Source of the DNA: Candidatus Gastranaerophilales bacterium
GTDB lineage: Bacteria; Cyanobacteriota; Vampirovibrionia; Gastranaerophilales; Gastranaerophilaceae
Direction: 5' to 3'
Assembly: GCA_944322745.1 (NCBI GenBank)
Contig: CALUPV010000003.1
Span: 124,001 to 188,000 of the forward strand
DNA length: 64,000 bases
Shown here: one piece after another, positions 1 through 8,682 of the stretch
Layout: the number at the start of each line of letters is the position of its first letter
Numbering within the stretch: the stretch's first letter is position 1
Translations under genes and position numbers: made by a program
The notes under the pieces: model-generated
Seen by the model: the letters and a program-made list of their open reading frames with translations, nothing else
The model's database searches: none
What the model was told of the DNA's origin: nothing

Positions 1-226
1 CTTTTCCTTCGATTGGCTTAAATGGAACCTTTGTCTGGCATCCACATTTAGAGCAAGTTACTTCATATAACTTTTTTCTGTTCTTTTGTCTTCTGTTTTT
101 TCTGCATTCGGGACAACGCTTTGGCTTGTTAACAAGACCCCTTGCTGCGTAAAATTCTTGTTCACCTGCAGTAAACACAAATTCACTTCCGCAATCTTCG
201 CAAATAAGCTTTTCGTCTTCGTACAT
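1..226 (-). CDS. zinc-ribbon protein, C-terminus cut by window edge
   Basis: The 75 visible codons carry CEDC near residue 9, then an F-x-F...EQ-F-Y stretch, PKRCPEC, a run of Arg/Lys, and CSKCGCQTKVPF. This is the layout of the small bacterial zinc-ribbon family (zf-trcl type) followed by a second CxxC ribbon half. Two Cys pairs in the first unit can bind one zinc; the second pair presumably finds its partners beyond base 1. The start at 226 has a good ribosome binding site (GGAGAAG about 6 nt upstream). The basic stretch suggests nucleic-acid or ribosome contact, but that is inference and no function is established for this family. Confidence 0.75.
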   Translation of the reverse strand, partial: MYEDEKLICEDCGSEFVFTAGEQEFYAARGLVNKPKRCPECRKNRRQKNRKKLYEVTCSKCGCQTKVPFKPIEGK

Positions 227-482
227 TTTTTGTCTTCTCCTTAAATTGGGTAATGCTTGTAAATAATTTGCGATAGGAATTAAAAGTTTAATTACTAAAT
301 TTAGTTATCTACAAGATTATATTGTATAATTGAACGTTATTTTTAGCAAGAAGAATGTTTTCAAAATTTAACCTTATGCTTAATGTTAAGATATGTAAAA
401 AATATGTTTTATATTTTTGTCATGTAGCAATAATATTATTTTAGGATGTTTAAGAAGACAGGTATGTATCTGTGAGGAATCA
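227..482. promoter_or_regulatory. divergent intergenic region with opposed -10 boxes
   Basis: This 256-base gap separates a minus-strand and a plus-strand gene. It holds TATAAT on plus at 325-330 and TATAAT on minus at 321-316, i.e. back-to-back -10 candidates, but neither has a convincing -35 box at 16-18 bp. No RNA gene or small ORF was seen in it. Confidence 0.3.
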
Positions 483-1601
483 ATGGTCTATTCAATCGGG
501 GTTCAAAATCAAAATACTCGTAGTTTAAGTTCAGTGTCATTTGGCAGAAAAGGAACGGATAAAAAGAGTGAATGTGAAAATAAAGATGTTCTTATGTATG
601 ATGAGAAGAAGAAGCATCCAATATCAACGAGTGTCAAAATACAGACAGATAAGTTAGTTAAGGCTTTTACCAAATATCCAGAGAAGGGATTAAAGGGCAG
701 CAAAAATGCTAATTTTTATGAATTTTTGACCATGGGTACGGTTCCATACTTGGCAGGTAGTGCAATGATGATTGCTGTATTTAATCTGGCAAGTAAGTTT
801 TTTGATACACCGGCAGCTGTGAATGCTTCAAAACTTGGTAAAAAGATGGGTTTAGGTGTTTTATTTTATGGTATAGGTAAAACTCTTTCCAAAAAACTGA
901 TTGAAACACCTGTTAATCTTAGATATGAAATAGATGTGAATCTCCCATATGAAAAAGTAATACATGAATTGCCGGAACAAGGTAATACTGATAATTTAGT
1001 TGCAAAAGAATATCATAAAGCATATGAAAGTGTAGATTTTCCTCGTTGGGATTTATTTTATAATAATAAAAGTTTTGGACCTGACAGAAACAGTTACTAT
1101 AAAAAAGTTGGGAAAAGAATGGGTATAGATGATGAAGATTTGGATCATGCCGATCAAAAAGTAAAACCTCTTATAAGAGAGAAAGTTATAAAAACGAAGC
1201 TTTTCTCTACATTGAGTTCATATTTCTGGGCTGCAACAGGTGTTGGAATTGCAATGCAAAAACCTTGGGAAAATTTAGTTATTAATCCGGTAAAGAGAAT
1301 TAAAAATTATCAAAATTATAAGCAAGTAGCTCAAGCAGCAAAAGAAGAAGGAATTAAGATTGCAAAATATGATAATTTTGCGAAAGATTTTGGTAAGCGC
1401 TTTATTCAAAGTTCTAAAGAATTTCTTAATAATAAAAGTAAAAGCTTAAAAATAGCTGGTCGTAGTCTTTTTGGCCTTGCTGTCGGTATGACTTTATTAG
1501 GCAATTTCTCAACACTTTTTGACTTTAATAAAAGTAGGGGGGCTAAAGCTCATGCATCATCATCTTTAATTGATGAAAGTAAAGAAAAGGTAGTATGTTA
1601 G
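483..1601 (+). CDS. unknown membrane protein, paralogue of the next gene
   Basis: 372 residues from the ATG at 483, chosen over an upstream TTG (417) because GAGGAAT lies 4-10 nt before it. The N-terminus has the lineage-type motif VSFGRK at about residues 19-24. Hydrophobic stretches lie at about 83-105, 120-140, 250-275 and near the C-terminus (about 325-350), with soluble, charged segments between. It is followed one base later by a second membrane protein with the same overall plan (helical hairpin, ETPVNLR/QAPLRAR segment, GK(R/K)-M/L-G/N stretch, second hairpin, C-terminal helix). No known family recognised. It likely belongs to an operon with the GH13 enzyme downstream. Function unknown. 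Confidence 0.8.
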   Translation: MVYSIGVQNQNTRSLSSVSFGRKGTDKKSECENKDVLMYDEKKKHPISTSVKIQTDKLVKAFTKYPEKGLKGSKNANFYEFLTMGTVPYLAGSAMMIAVFNLASKFFDTPAAVNASKLGKKMGLGVLFYGIGKTLSKKLIETPVNLRYEIDVNLPYEKVIHELPEQGNTDNLVAKEYHKAYESVDFPRWDLFYNNKSFGPDRNSYYKKVGKRMGIDDEDLDHADQKVKPLIREKVIKTKLFSTLSSYFWAATGVGIAMQKPWENLVINPVKRIKNYQNYKQVAQAAKEEGIKIAKYDNFAKDFGKRFIQSSKEFLNNKSKSLKIAGRSLFGLAVGMTLLGNFSTLFDFNKSRGAKAHASSSLIDESKEKVVC

Positions 1602-1602
1602 G

Positions 1603-3939
1603 ATGACAAATGTTTTAAATTCAATAATTGCAAATCAATCTATTAACAAATCTGGAAAGCAGAATAATAATGCTGCCTTTGTTTATACTAGTGACGGTAG
1701 AATAAAACCAATGAAGGAAAAAGGCAGATTGCTTCCTTCAAGAATTTTTGGTTCACCTATTGAATATGCTAAGGATCTTAAAAAAGATATTGTAAGTATT
1801 GGAAAAGCGGCAAATGGTAAAGCTAATGACCATGAACTTGGCAGAATTAATGATCTGGCAATGAAATTGGGATCTTTTGCTTTGGCTTCTTATTTATTTG
1901 TCAAAAATCCTTTGAAGTTAAGCAAAGCTATGGAATTTGTCGGATTTGGAACTTTCTTTGCTTCAATGTCATTGTGGCCTAAATTAGCTATTCAGGCACC
2001 TTTGAGAGCTAGAACAGGTGTTGATATTCATCAAAAATATATTGATTCTCAGGGCCGTAAAAAAATGTTATTCCAAGATCCTCAGTATGTTTTAACTGAT
2101 TTATATTCAAGAGAAGATCTGGATAGAATTGGTAAGAAATTAAATGTAAGTGAGAATATACCTGATAGGGATAATTTCATAAAACAAAGAGCACAAAAGA
2201 CTGCTCTTCAAGGTAATACTTTATGGATGTTAACAGCAGGTCCGGCTACTCCGTTAATGAGTGCTCTTATTTGTAACAGATTAGAAAAGCCAATTGGAAA
2301 AGCAATAGAAAAACATGCACTTATATCATCCGAAAGAGCAATGCAAAATGGCGGCTACCAAAGTTTATGGGAACAAATTAAACAAACAATTTCTATGAAG
2401 ATGTTTGATAGATATCTTCAGAAGAATGCAGATAAGACTTTAGATGAAAAAATGATATCAAGTATAGCTGCTAGACTCGGTTTAAGAGCAAATTCCGCTA
2501 CAGTACAATCTGCAATAAAAGAAGAACTATCCGCTTTAAAAAATAATGTAAGATTAGATGAATCTTTTATAAGAAATGCATTAAGAGGCAGAATTGAAGA
2601 TGCTGTATTTAATTCATTATCATCTCAGCAAAGAGTATTGTTGAATGATGCAATAAGAAATAACTCGATAGAAGAAGTTGCGGATGTATTATCTAAAACA
2701 ATAGGTTCATCTAAGCGTGAACAAATGAAATTAACAAAAGAAATAACTCAAATACTTAGAAAAGCAAAAGCAAGCTTGGAAGTACCGAAGATTTCATATG
2801 TAAAAGGACAACTTAAAACATTGTATTCCAGTATAAATGATTTTGCTGCAGGTAAGGGTGTTCTTGATAGATACATAGATGCCAGAGTTGGTGATAAAGC
2901 AGGAACTTATATTGCAAATCAATGGGGAAGAGTTGGTGATAAGCTGATTAAGTCCTTAAATCTAAGTGGAAAAGAATTAAAAGCAGTATCTAACGGAAAT
3001 ATTGATATCATAACTGAAAAGTTAGCTGCACTTGCTTCGAATGATGCAGAATATGATAAAGTAATTAAACAATTAATGAAACTAATTGGAAATTATGAAA
3101 GAACGACAGATTCTAATTTCGTGTCAAATGTTAAAGATAAGGCTAAGTCCGTATGTTCATCTGCAGGTAAAGATTTAAGAACTAATGGTTTTGTTAAACT
3201 GGCTGATAGAATCTCATCTAATGTTCAAAAAGGAACTGTAGAAAATATTATTAATATTAATACTGCAGAAAGAATATCCGGTGCTCAATCATCATTTTAT
3301 AGATTATTGCAGTCGCTTGATGTGTTCAGAAGAGCAAATAATGGTAGTCTAGAAAGACAAATAGCTTCAGCACTTGGTGAAAAAGGTATAGCTGCTGATA
3401 GTGCGACACTTCAAAGACTTGTTAAAGCTTGTCAGGATCTTGTTCTTAATGCAACAACGACAGATTATGTTGAAAAATTGAAAACAGCCGGATTTAATTT
3501 GTCTGAAATAGAATACAAGACAATAATGAAAATTTTATTCGATAGTGATGCAGATACAACGATTGCAGAAAGTCTGTCAAGAACATTAGGTGCCGATAAA
3601 GTTGATGATGTAATGAAAGGTTTTAATTCCTACAGAAAAGAATTTATGAGTAAAATTGCTAATTGGCAAAACAGCATGACACCTGAGTTGTCAAGACGTA
3701 CTGTTGATGGTGTAACAAATGCTGCTAATGCTGTTGAAAGAAATAATTTAGCTGGTAAACCGATTAGAAGTTTAATACAAGATGTTGCTAAACAAACATA
3801 TAATTCACAGAAATGGTTAAAGATTTTTGGCGGTGCAATGCTTGCTCTAACTGCAATTACATTAATAGCAGGTTTGGCAATTGGTCGTAAAGGTAAAATT
3901 GAAAAACAAGTTGAACAGGAAAGCAAGGTAAATGGCTAA
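1603..3939 (+). CDS. unknown large membrane protein
   Basis: 778 residues, starting one base after the previous stop. Hydrophobic segments occur near residues 90-125 and 205-225 and at the C-terminus (LKIFGG...IAGLAIG, about 740-765), followed by a short charged tail. The roughly 500 residues between are charged, helical and rich in Ala/Lys/Asn, with coiled-coil-like stretches. The first 230 residues look like a diverged copy of the preceding protein. The last 8 bases overlap the start of the GH13 gene, so the two are translationally linked. No recognised domain; a role as a membrane scaffold for the neighbouring enzyme is only a guess. Confidence 0.8.
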   Translation: MTNVLNSIIANQSINKSGKQNNNAAFVYTSDGRIKPMKEKGRLLPSRIFGSPIEYAKDLKKDIVSIGKAANGKANDHELGRINDLAMKLGSFALASYLFVKNPLKLSKAMEFVGFGTFFASMSLWPKLAIQAPLRARTGVDIHQKYIDSQGRKKMLFQDPQYVLTDLYSREDLDRIGKKLNVSENIPDRDNFIKQRAQKTALQGNTLWMLTAGPATPLMSALICNRLEKPIGKAIEKHALISSERAMQNGGYQSLWEQIKQTISMKMFDRYLQKNADKTLDEKMISSIAARLGLRANSATVQSAIKEELSALKNNVRLDESFIRNALRGRIEDAVFNSLSSQQRVLLNDAIRNNSIEEVADVLSKTIGSSKREQMKLTKEITQILRKAKASLEVPKISYVKGQLKTLYSSINDFAAGKGVLDRYIDARVGDKAGTYIANQWGRVGDKLIKSLNLSGKELKAVSNGNIDIITEKLAALASNDAEYDKVIKQLMKLIGNYERTTDSNFVSNVKDKAKSVCSSAGKDLRTNGFVKLADRISSNVQKGTVENIININTAERISGAQSSFYRLLQSLDVFRRANNGSLERQIASALGEKGIAADSATLQRLVKACQDLVLNATTTDYVEKLKTAGFNLSEIEYKTIMKILFDSDADTTIAESLSRTLGADKVDDVMKGFNSYRKEFMSKIANWQNSMTPELSRRTVDGVTNAANAVERNNLAGKPIRSLIQDVAKQTYNSQKWLKIFGGAMLALTAITLIAGLAIGRKGKIEKQVEQESKVNG

Positions 3940-5686
3940 CTACTTAGATAAATATCTTAATATAACACCAACAGTTATGGTTGCTCCACAAATGCAGGAA
4001 CCTACAGCAATCTTGAAGCCGAATGTTAATCAGCCGCAAATTGTTCAGCCTATTGGTACTAATGTTTTAGAACGTTATCTGCAAAATCAAGGTATAGTTG
4101 CTGCAACGCAAGTAAATGCTGTTAATAATTCCAACAATGTTCAAGGTTATAAAAATAATTTAAGAACAAAGTTCCAAAATAATGAAGCTACTATAATGGG
4201 CGTTATTATCCGTTCATTAGGTGCTAAAAATAATGTTGGTAATGAACTTATAAGAGAAGGAGATGTTCGAGGAACATTAATCAATGCTGTTGATAGACTT
4301 GATGAATTGAAAAAACTCGGCATTAATACATTGCACGTATTACCAATAAATCCTCCGGGTAAAAAGAATGCGTTTGGCACAGCCGGTTCGGTTTATGCTC
4401 CTGCTGATTTATTGAAGGTGGATCCAGCTATTGTTGATCCTAATGATCCAAGAACACCGGATGAACAATTTAAATATTTTACTGATGAATGTCATAAGCG
4501 TGGCATTAGTGTAATGCTTGATTTACCAAGTTGTGCTTCTTATGATTTATTCTTGGAAAGACCTGAGTTAATGGCATTTGAAAAAGACGGTACTCCTAAG
4601 ACTCCCGGTGGTTGGAATGATATAAGAATGTTTAACCCTTGGAAAGACGAATCCAAACGTGAATTAAATAAAGATTTATTGGATTATCACATTAAATTTG
4701 TTGATAAATGTGTTAAAGACTGGGGAGTAGATGGCATTAGAAGTGATGTTGCAAGAACGAAACCAACAGAATTCTGGCATATTTTAACAGATTATTCACG
4801 TAAACTTGATCCTGAATTTGCTTGGCTTGCGGAAAGTTATACATATGAAGATGCTTCACCTCAATTAAATATGAATTATGATAGACCGCAAGATTCATTA
4901 AGAGCAGGTTTTGACAGTTATTACGGTCAATATCATATTTTCCATGAAATGACAGAAGCACAAGATTTAATTAATTATGTTAGAGAAAACATAAATATGT
5001 CTCAAGAACTTGAACCAGGTAAATCTTTAATCGGTTCATTCGGAACACACGATGATATATCAATAATGAATCATGGCGGAGTTATCTTTACTAATTTAGT
5101 TTCAGGTTTGCAAGCAACACTTCCTATGTTGAATCCATATTATTTTGATGGATATCAATCAGGTGATTATTATATGTATGACTTTGAAGGTACTACTGAT
5201 GAACAAACCGAAACAGATTCTAACGAATGTACTGTTCATAAAAGTAAACCCGATATATTTAATTATTCAAGACCTTTAATTGGTGACCATCCTGAATGTG
5301 GTGACTTTATGAGAAATACTTTGGATGTAAGAAATGATAAGAAATATCATGATGTATTGACAAAAGGCTCATTTATTCCTTTAGATGTAATTGGGAATGA
5401 TGGTGATCAGATTATTGCATATGCTCGTCACTTAAATGGTAAAACGCTTTTGGTAGTTGCGAACAGAGATGTTAATGCAAGACAAGGCGGAAGTATAATT
5501 ATTCCTGGTTTAAAAGAAACTCAAAAATTAAATAATTTATTTAAATCATATGGTGAAAATTCAACTCTCCAAGCTGCAGATGGAAAATTAAATGTTGATT
5601 TGGGTTCAGGGCGTATTCATTTATTTGAAATTGATACACCAAATATTGAATCTTCAGGTGTGGAAGTTTTAAAACAAAAACAATAG
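3932..5686 (+). CDS. GH13 alpha-amylase family enzyme
   Basis: 584 residues. After a low-complexity N-terminal 80 residues (with two related NYLDKYL / NVLERYL words) comes a GH13 barrel. Catalytic residues are visible: DGIRSD with the nucleophile Asp272, WLAES with the acid/base Glu301, and GTHDD with His373-Asp374 as the transition-state Asp motif. Strand region I (GISVMLDLP) lacks the usual Asn-His end. A C-terminal beta domain (about 480-570) follows. There is no signal peptide, so it should act in the cytoplasm or at the inner membrane on an alpha-glucan or a related sugar. The pattern GWNDIRMFN...DYHIKFV is somewhat like GlgE/maltosyltransferase-type members, but the exact activity cannot be assigned. 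Start overlaps the upstream gene by 8 bases. Confidence 0.85.
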   Translation: MANYLDKYLNITPTVMVAPQMQEPTAILKPNVNQPQIVQPIGTNVLERYLQNQGIVAATQVNAVNNSNNVQGYKNNLRTKFQNNEATIMGVIIRSLGAKNNVGNELIREGDVRGTLINAVDRLDELKKLGINTLHVLPINPPGKKNAFGTAGSVYAPADLLKVDPAIVDPNDPRTPDEQFKYFTDECHKRGISVMLDLPSCASYDLFLERPELMAFEKDGTPKTPGGWNDIRMFNPWKDESKRELNKDLLDYHIKFVDKCVKDWGVDGIRSDVARTKPTEFWHILTDYSRKLDPEFAWLAESYTYEDASPQLNMNYDRPQDSLRAGFDSYYGQYHIFHEMTEAQDLINYVRENINMSQELEPGKSLIGSFGTHDDISIMNHGGVIFTNLVSGLQATLPMLNPYYFDGYQSGDYYMYDFEGTTDEQTETDSNECTVHKSKPDIFNYSRPLIGDHPECGDFMRNTLDVRNDKKYHDVLTKGSFIPLDVIGNDGDQIIAYARHLNGKTLLVVANRDVNARQGGSIIIPGLKETQKLNNLFKSYGENSTLQAADGKLNVDLGSGRIHLFEIDTPNIESSGVEVLKQKQ

Positions 5687-5695
5687 GTATAGAAG

Positions 5696-6022
5696 ATGCA
5701 AGTTAGTTATAATTATATGAATCAACTTTATAAAAATCCTTCTTCTTTGTCTTTTAGAAAGAATAAAGAAAATATTTCTGATATATATGTAAAACCAACT
5801 AAAGATGAGATTATTACTGCAAAAACAAAGAAAGCTATTTCAGAATGCAAATATGTTGTTTTTGCACTTGGTATTCTTTATTTCGCAATGAAAAGAAATA
5901 TAAAAGTTAACAAGATAAAAGCTGCAGAAAGGAAAATTGCCGAACTTGCAAAGCAAAAAGTTCTTACACCTGTTCTTATGAATGTTAAAGTGGATGAGTT
6001 AGGCGGTGTTATAGGAGTTTAG
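5696..6022 (+). CDS. small membrane protein of unknown function
   Basis: 108 residues, 9 bases after the GH13 stop. The N-terminus contains SSLSFRKN (residues 16-23), resembling the VSFG motif of the first operon gene. One hydrophobic segment (YVVFALGILYFAM, about 53-65) is followed by a basic stretch and an amphipathic tail. Its 3' end overlaps the 3' end of deoC on the other strand by 14 bases. It probably closes the operon 483-6022. No family recognised. Confidence 0.65.
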   Translation: MQVSYNYMNQLYKNPSSLSFRKNKENISDIYVKPTKDEIITAKTKKAISECKYVVFALGILYFAMKRNIKVNKIKAAERKIAELAKQKVLTPVLMNVKVDELGGVIGV

Positions 6023-6653
6023 TTCCTGAGCTTGTTCCAAGTCTTGATGCACCTGCTTCTATAAGTGCAAGGGCTTGTTCTCGTGTTTTTATTCCACCTG
6101 ACGCTTTAATTTTTACATTACTTCCTTTTAATGTTTCATACATTAATCTTATATCTTCTACTTTTGCTCCGACTCCATTTTTTACAAATCCTGTGGATGT
6201 TTTTGCAAAATCGGCTTTTGCTTCTTTTATTATTTCGCAGGATTTTATTATTTCTTCTTTTGTTAATAAATCGGTTTCAATAATTACTTTTAAAGGTATA
6301 TTGCCACATGCTTTTTTTACTGTTTCAATATCATTTTTTGTATATGCATAATTTTTGTCTTTAATTGATTGAACAGAAATGACCATATCTATTTCGTCAG
6401 CACCACATTCAATTGCCTTTTGTGCTTCAAATGCTTTTACTTCACTTAAACATGCTCCCAATGGAAAACCTACAACAGTAACTATATTTACATCTGTATC
6501 TTTTAAATATTCTTTTGCTTGCTTTACGTTGGCACTATTTACACAAACTCCTTTAAAATTGTGTTCTTTTGCTTCTTCTAATAACTTTATTAATTCTTTC
6601 TCAGTTGCATCTTGTTTTAATAAGGTATGCTCAATATATTGTTCAAGTCTCAT
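6009..6653 (-). CDS. deoC: deoxyribose-phosphate aldolase
   Basis: 214 residues, the normal size for short bacterial DeoC. It interconverts 2-deoxyribose 5-phosphate with glyceraldehyde 3-phosphate and acetaldehyde, in deoxynucleoside breakdown. The barrel motifs are present: DEIDMVI with Asp89, KVIIET, DFAKTSTGF with the Schiff-base Lys151, and KASGGI with the proton-relay Lys. It is the last gene of a minus-strand run pilT-recO-deoC with only 2 bases to recO. No other deo genes are nearby, so its place here seems to be by operon packing rather than pathway. Confidence 0.95.
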   Translation of the reverse strand: MRLEQYIEHTLLKQDATEKELIKLLEEAKEHNFKGVCVNSANVKQAKEYLKDTDVNIVTVVGFPLGACLSEVKAFEAQKAIECGADEIDMVISVQSIKDKNYAYTKNDIETVKKACGNIPLKVIIETDLLTKEEIIKSCEIIKEAKADFAKTSTGFVKNGVGAKVEDIRLMYETLKGSNVKIKASGGIKTREQALALIEAGASRLGTSSGTKLL

Positions 6654-6655
6654 CT

Positions 6656-7420
6656 TTATTTTATGTTCTCCAGTATTTGAGTTGTTTTGAATTTTTTAGG
6701 TGAATAATATTCTATATAATTTTTTAGAAGGTTTATACAAATATCACAAATTTTTTCTGTTACTAAATCATCATATTTTGTATGAACATTAAAATCTTCT
6801 TCTAATAATGTATTTAAAAATGCTTTTATTTTATTTGGAATTTTTACTTTTTTACATATACTTTGTGCACATTCTTTACATAAAATGCCACCTTGTTCAA
6901 TTGAAAAATAAATTTCTTCACTATTTGGTTCTTTCAGACATTTTACGCAGTCTTTTAATTCCAATGAATAACCTGTTATATCCATAATCTTTAGTTGAAA
7001 ACGAAGTACACTTAACATTATTTGTTCTTTTGTTCTTACTTTTGAAATTTGTTCTAGAAATGTATAAAATAGATTATAAATTTCTTCACTGTTAGGGTCA
7101 TTTTCAATTCCGAAATTGGATACAATCTCACTGCAATACATTGCATAAAATAATTTATTCAAATCATTTCTGAGATTGAAAAATGTATTCAAAGCTTCTG
7201 CCTGGCATATTGTATCTAAATTCTTTCCTTTATTAAGCATCATTTTGTTTGCTACAAGTAAATCCATTCTTCCGCCAAGCTTACTTGTTGTTTTTTTTAT
7301 TCCTTTTGCAACACCTTTAATTATACCTTTTTCTTTTGAGTACATGACAATAATCTTGTCAGATTCACTGATACTATAAGATTTCAAATTTATTGCGTTT
7401 GTTGTAAATTGTTCTTTCAT
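6656..7420 (-). CDS. recO: DNA repair protein RecO
   Basis: 254 residues from the ATG at 7420, which gives the family-type start (basic residues, then AINLKSYSISESD); an upstream ATG at 7456 would lie inside pilT and add 12 unlikely residues. RecO loads RecA on SSB-coated DNA together with RecR, whose gene is also in this window (38836). The OB-fold N-terminus (KGVAKGIKK...GG) is followed by a helical domain with a Cys4 zinc site (CVKC...CKEC, about residues 161-184). It starts 4 bases after the pilT stop. Confidence 0.9.
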   Translation of the reverse strand: MKEQFTTNAINLKSYSISESDKIIVMYSKEKGIIKGVAKGIKKTTSKLGGRMDLLVANKMMLNKGKNLDTICQAEALNTFFNLRNDLNKLFYAMYCSEIVSNFGIENDPNSEEIYNLFYTFLEQISKVRTKEQIMLSVLRFQLKIMDITGYSLELKDCVKCLKEPNSEEIYFSIEQGGILCKECAQSICKKVKIPNKIKAFLNTLLEEDFNVHTKYDDLVTEKICDICINLLKNYIEYYSPKKFKTTQILENIK

Positions 7421-7424
7421 CTTT

Positions 7425-8516
7425 TTAGAATATATTTTCGCTTCCGGAGTATACACCTCTCATATAGTGCATTAGTTCATTCGGGGTATCTGAATGTTCG
7501 AGGGCTACTTCTTTTGTAATTAATCCTTTTTTGTATAAATCATATAATGACATATTAAATGTTATCATATCGTTATAAGATCCTTTTTGAACTAATTTAT
7601 AAATTTCTTCAAGTTCATCTTTTAAGATAAAGTCTTTAATTGTAGGAGTAGAATATAAAAGTTCAATAGCAGGTATTCTTCCTTTTCCGTTTGCACTTGG
7701 CAATAGCTTTTGTGATACTGAACCTCTAAATACTTCTGCAAATTGGCTTCTTACTGCAGATCTTTCAGATGGCGGGAAGAAACTTAATATACGGTTTATT
7801 GTTTGTATTGCATTAAATGTGTGCAGGGTTGCGAATACCAAGTGACCTGTTTCTGCTGCGTGGAGGGCACTTTCTACCGTTTCCATGTCTCTTATTTCAC
7901 CTATTAATATAACATCAGGATCTTGTCTTAGGGCAAACTTTAAACCGTCAAGATAATTAGCTGTATCTATTCCTATTTGTCTTTGTGTGAATATTGATTT
8001 CTGACTTTTATAAACATATTCAATAGGGTCTTCAATTGTAACAATATGTTTTTTTTGAGTACTGTTTATGTGATTTAGTATAGAAGCAATAGTTGTTGAC
8101 TTTCCGCTTCCTGCAACTCCTGTTACAAGAACTATTCCATTTTCTAATGTTGAAAATTTTTCTATTGTCTTAGGTAATTTTAATTGTTCAAATGTTGGTA
8201 TTTTATATGGTACTAAACGTATTGTCATTGAGTGGTATCCAAATGACATTGCAAGGTTAACTCTAAAACGTGAAATATCTTCTATTTCATAAGGAAAGTC
8301 AGAATCATATGAACGAAATATTTTATCTCGCATTGATATCGGTGCCATTTCATCAATGGCATGCATCATATCTTCTTCTGTTACAGGTTCAAGCTTTGAT
8401 TTTATTATTTTTCCATCAATTCGAAAAGATGGGACTTCTCCGACTATAAAGTGTAAATCTGATGCACCAAGCTCTTGTGCTTTTTCTAACAGTGAATTTA
8501 TAGTATAATTACTCAT
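7425..8516 (-). CDS. pilT: type IV pilus retraction ATPase PilT
   Basis: 363 residues, typical for PilT. Walker A GVAGSGKST, Asp-box/EDPIEY, Walker B DVILIGEIRD and the HTFNA His box are all intact, and there is no N-terminal MshEN domain, so it is PilT rather than PilB. It powers pilus retraction at the inner-membrane base. The start has GGAG 7 nt upstream. It heads a pilT-recO-deoC run. Together with the prepilin-like protein at 43030 and the PilB-like protein at 53163 it indicates a type IV pilus or related system, with genes scattered along the chromosome. Confidence 0.95.
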   Translation of the reverse strand: MSNYTINSLLEKAQELGASDLHFIVGEVPSFRIDGKIIKSKLEPVTEEDMMHAIDEMAPISMRDKIFRSYDSDFPYEIEDISRFRVNLAMSFGYHSMTIRLVPYKIPTFEQLKLPKTIEKFSTLENGIVLVTGVAGSGKSTTIASILNHINSTQKKHIVTIEDPIEYVYKSQKSIFTQRQIGIDTANYLDGLKFALRQDPDVILIGEIRDMETVESALHAAETGHLVFATLHTFNAIQTINRILSFFPPSERSAVRSQFAEVFRGSVSQKLLPSANGKGRIPAIELLYSTPTIKDFILKDELEEIYKLVQKGSYNDMITFNMSLYDLYKKGLITKEVALEHSDTPNELMHYMRGVYSGSENIF

Positions 8517-8547
8517 TTAAATACTCCAAAAAATAATGTATGACAAT

Positions 8548-8576
8548 ATTATAGTACTTTTTCTTATTATTTAAAA
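8548..8576 (-). promoter_or_regulatory. candidate pilT promoter
   Basis: On the minus strand a perfect TATAAT lies at 8553-8548, 17 bp downstream of a weak -35 (TTTTAA, 8576-8571). It would start transcription near 8541, about 25 nt before the pilT ATG, leaving room for the GGAG site. Confidence 0.4.
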
Positions 8577-8619
8577 TATATTTACATTTGAAATTATTTT
8601 TTAATATTATTTAATGTTT

Positions 8620-8648
8620 TTGACTATTACGTGTATTTGTTGTGTAAT
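8620..8648 (+). promoter_or_regulatory. candidate smc promoter
   Basis: TTGACT at 8620-8625 and TGTAAT at 8643-8648 are exactly 17 bp apart. The predicted start near 8655 leaves a 28-nt leader before the smc ATG, without an obvious Shine-Dalgarno. Confidence 0.6.
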
Positions 8649-8682
8649 TGAAAGTATCTAGATATGGGTACCATCAGAATTA

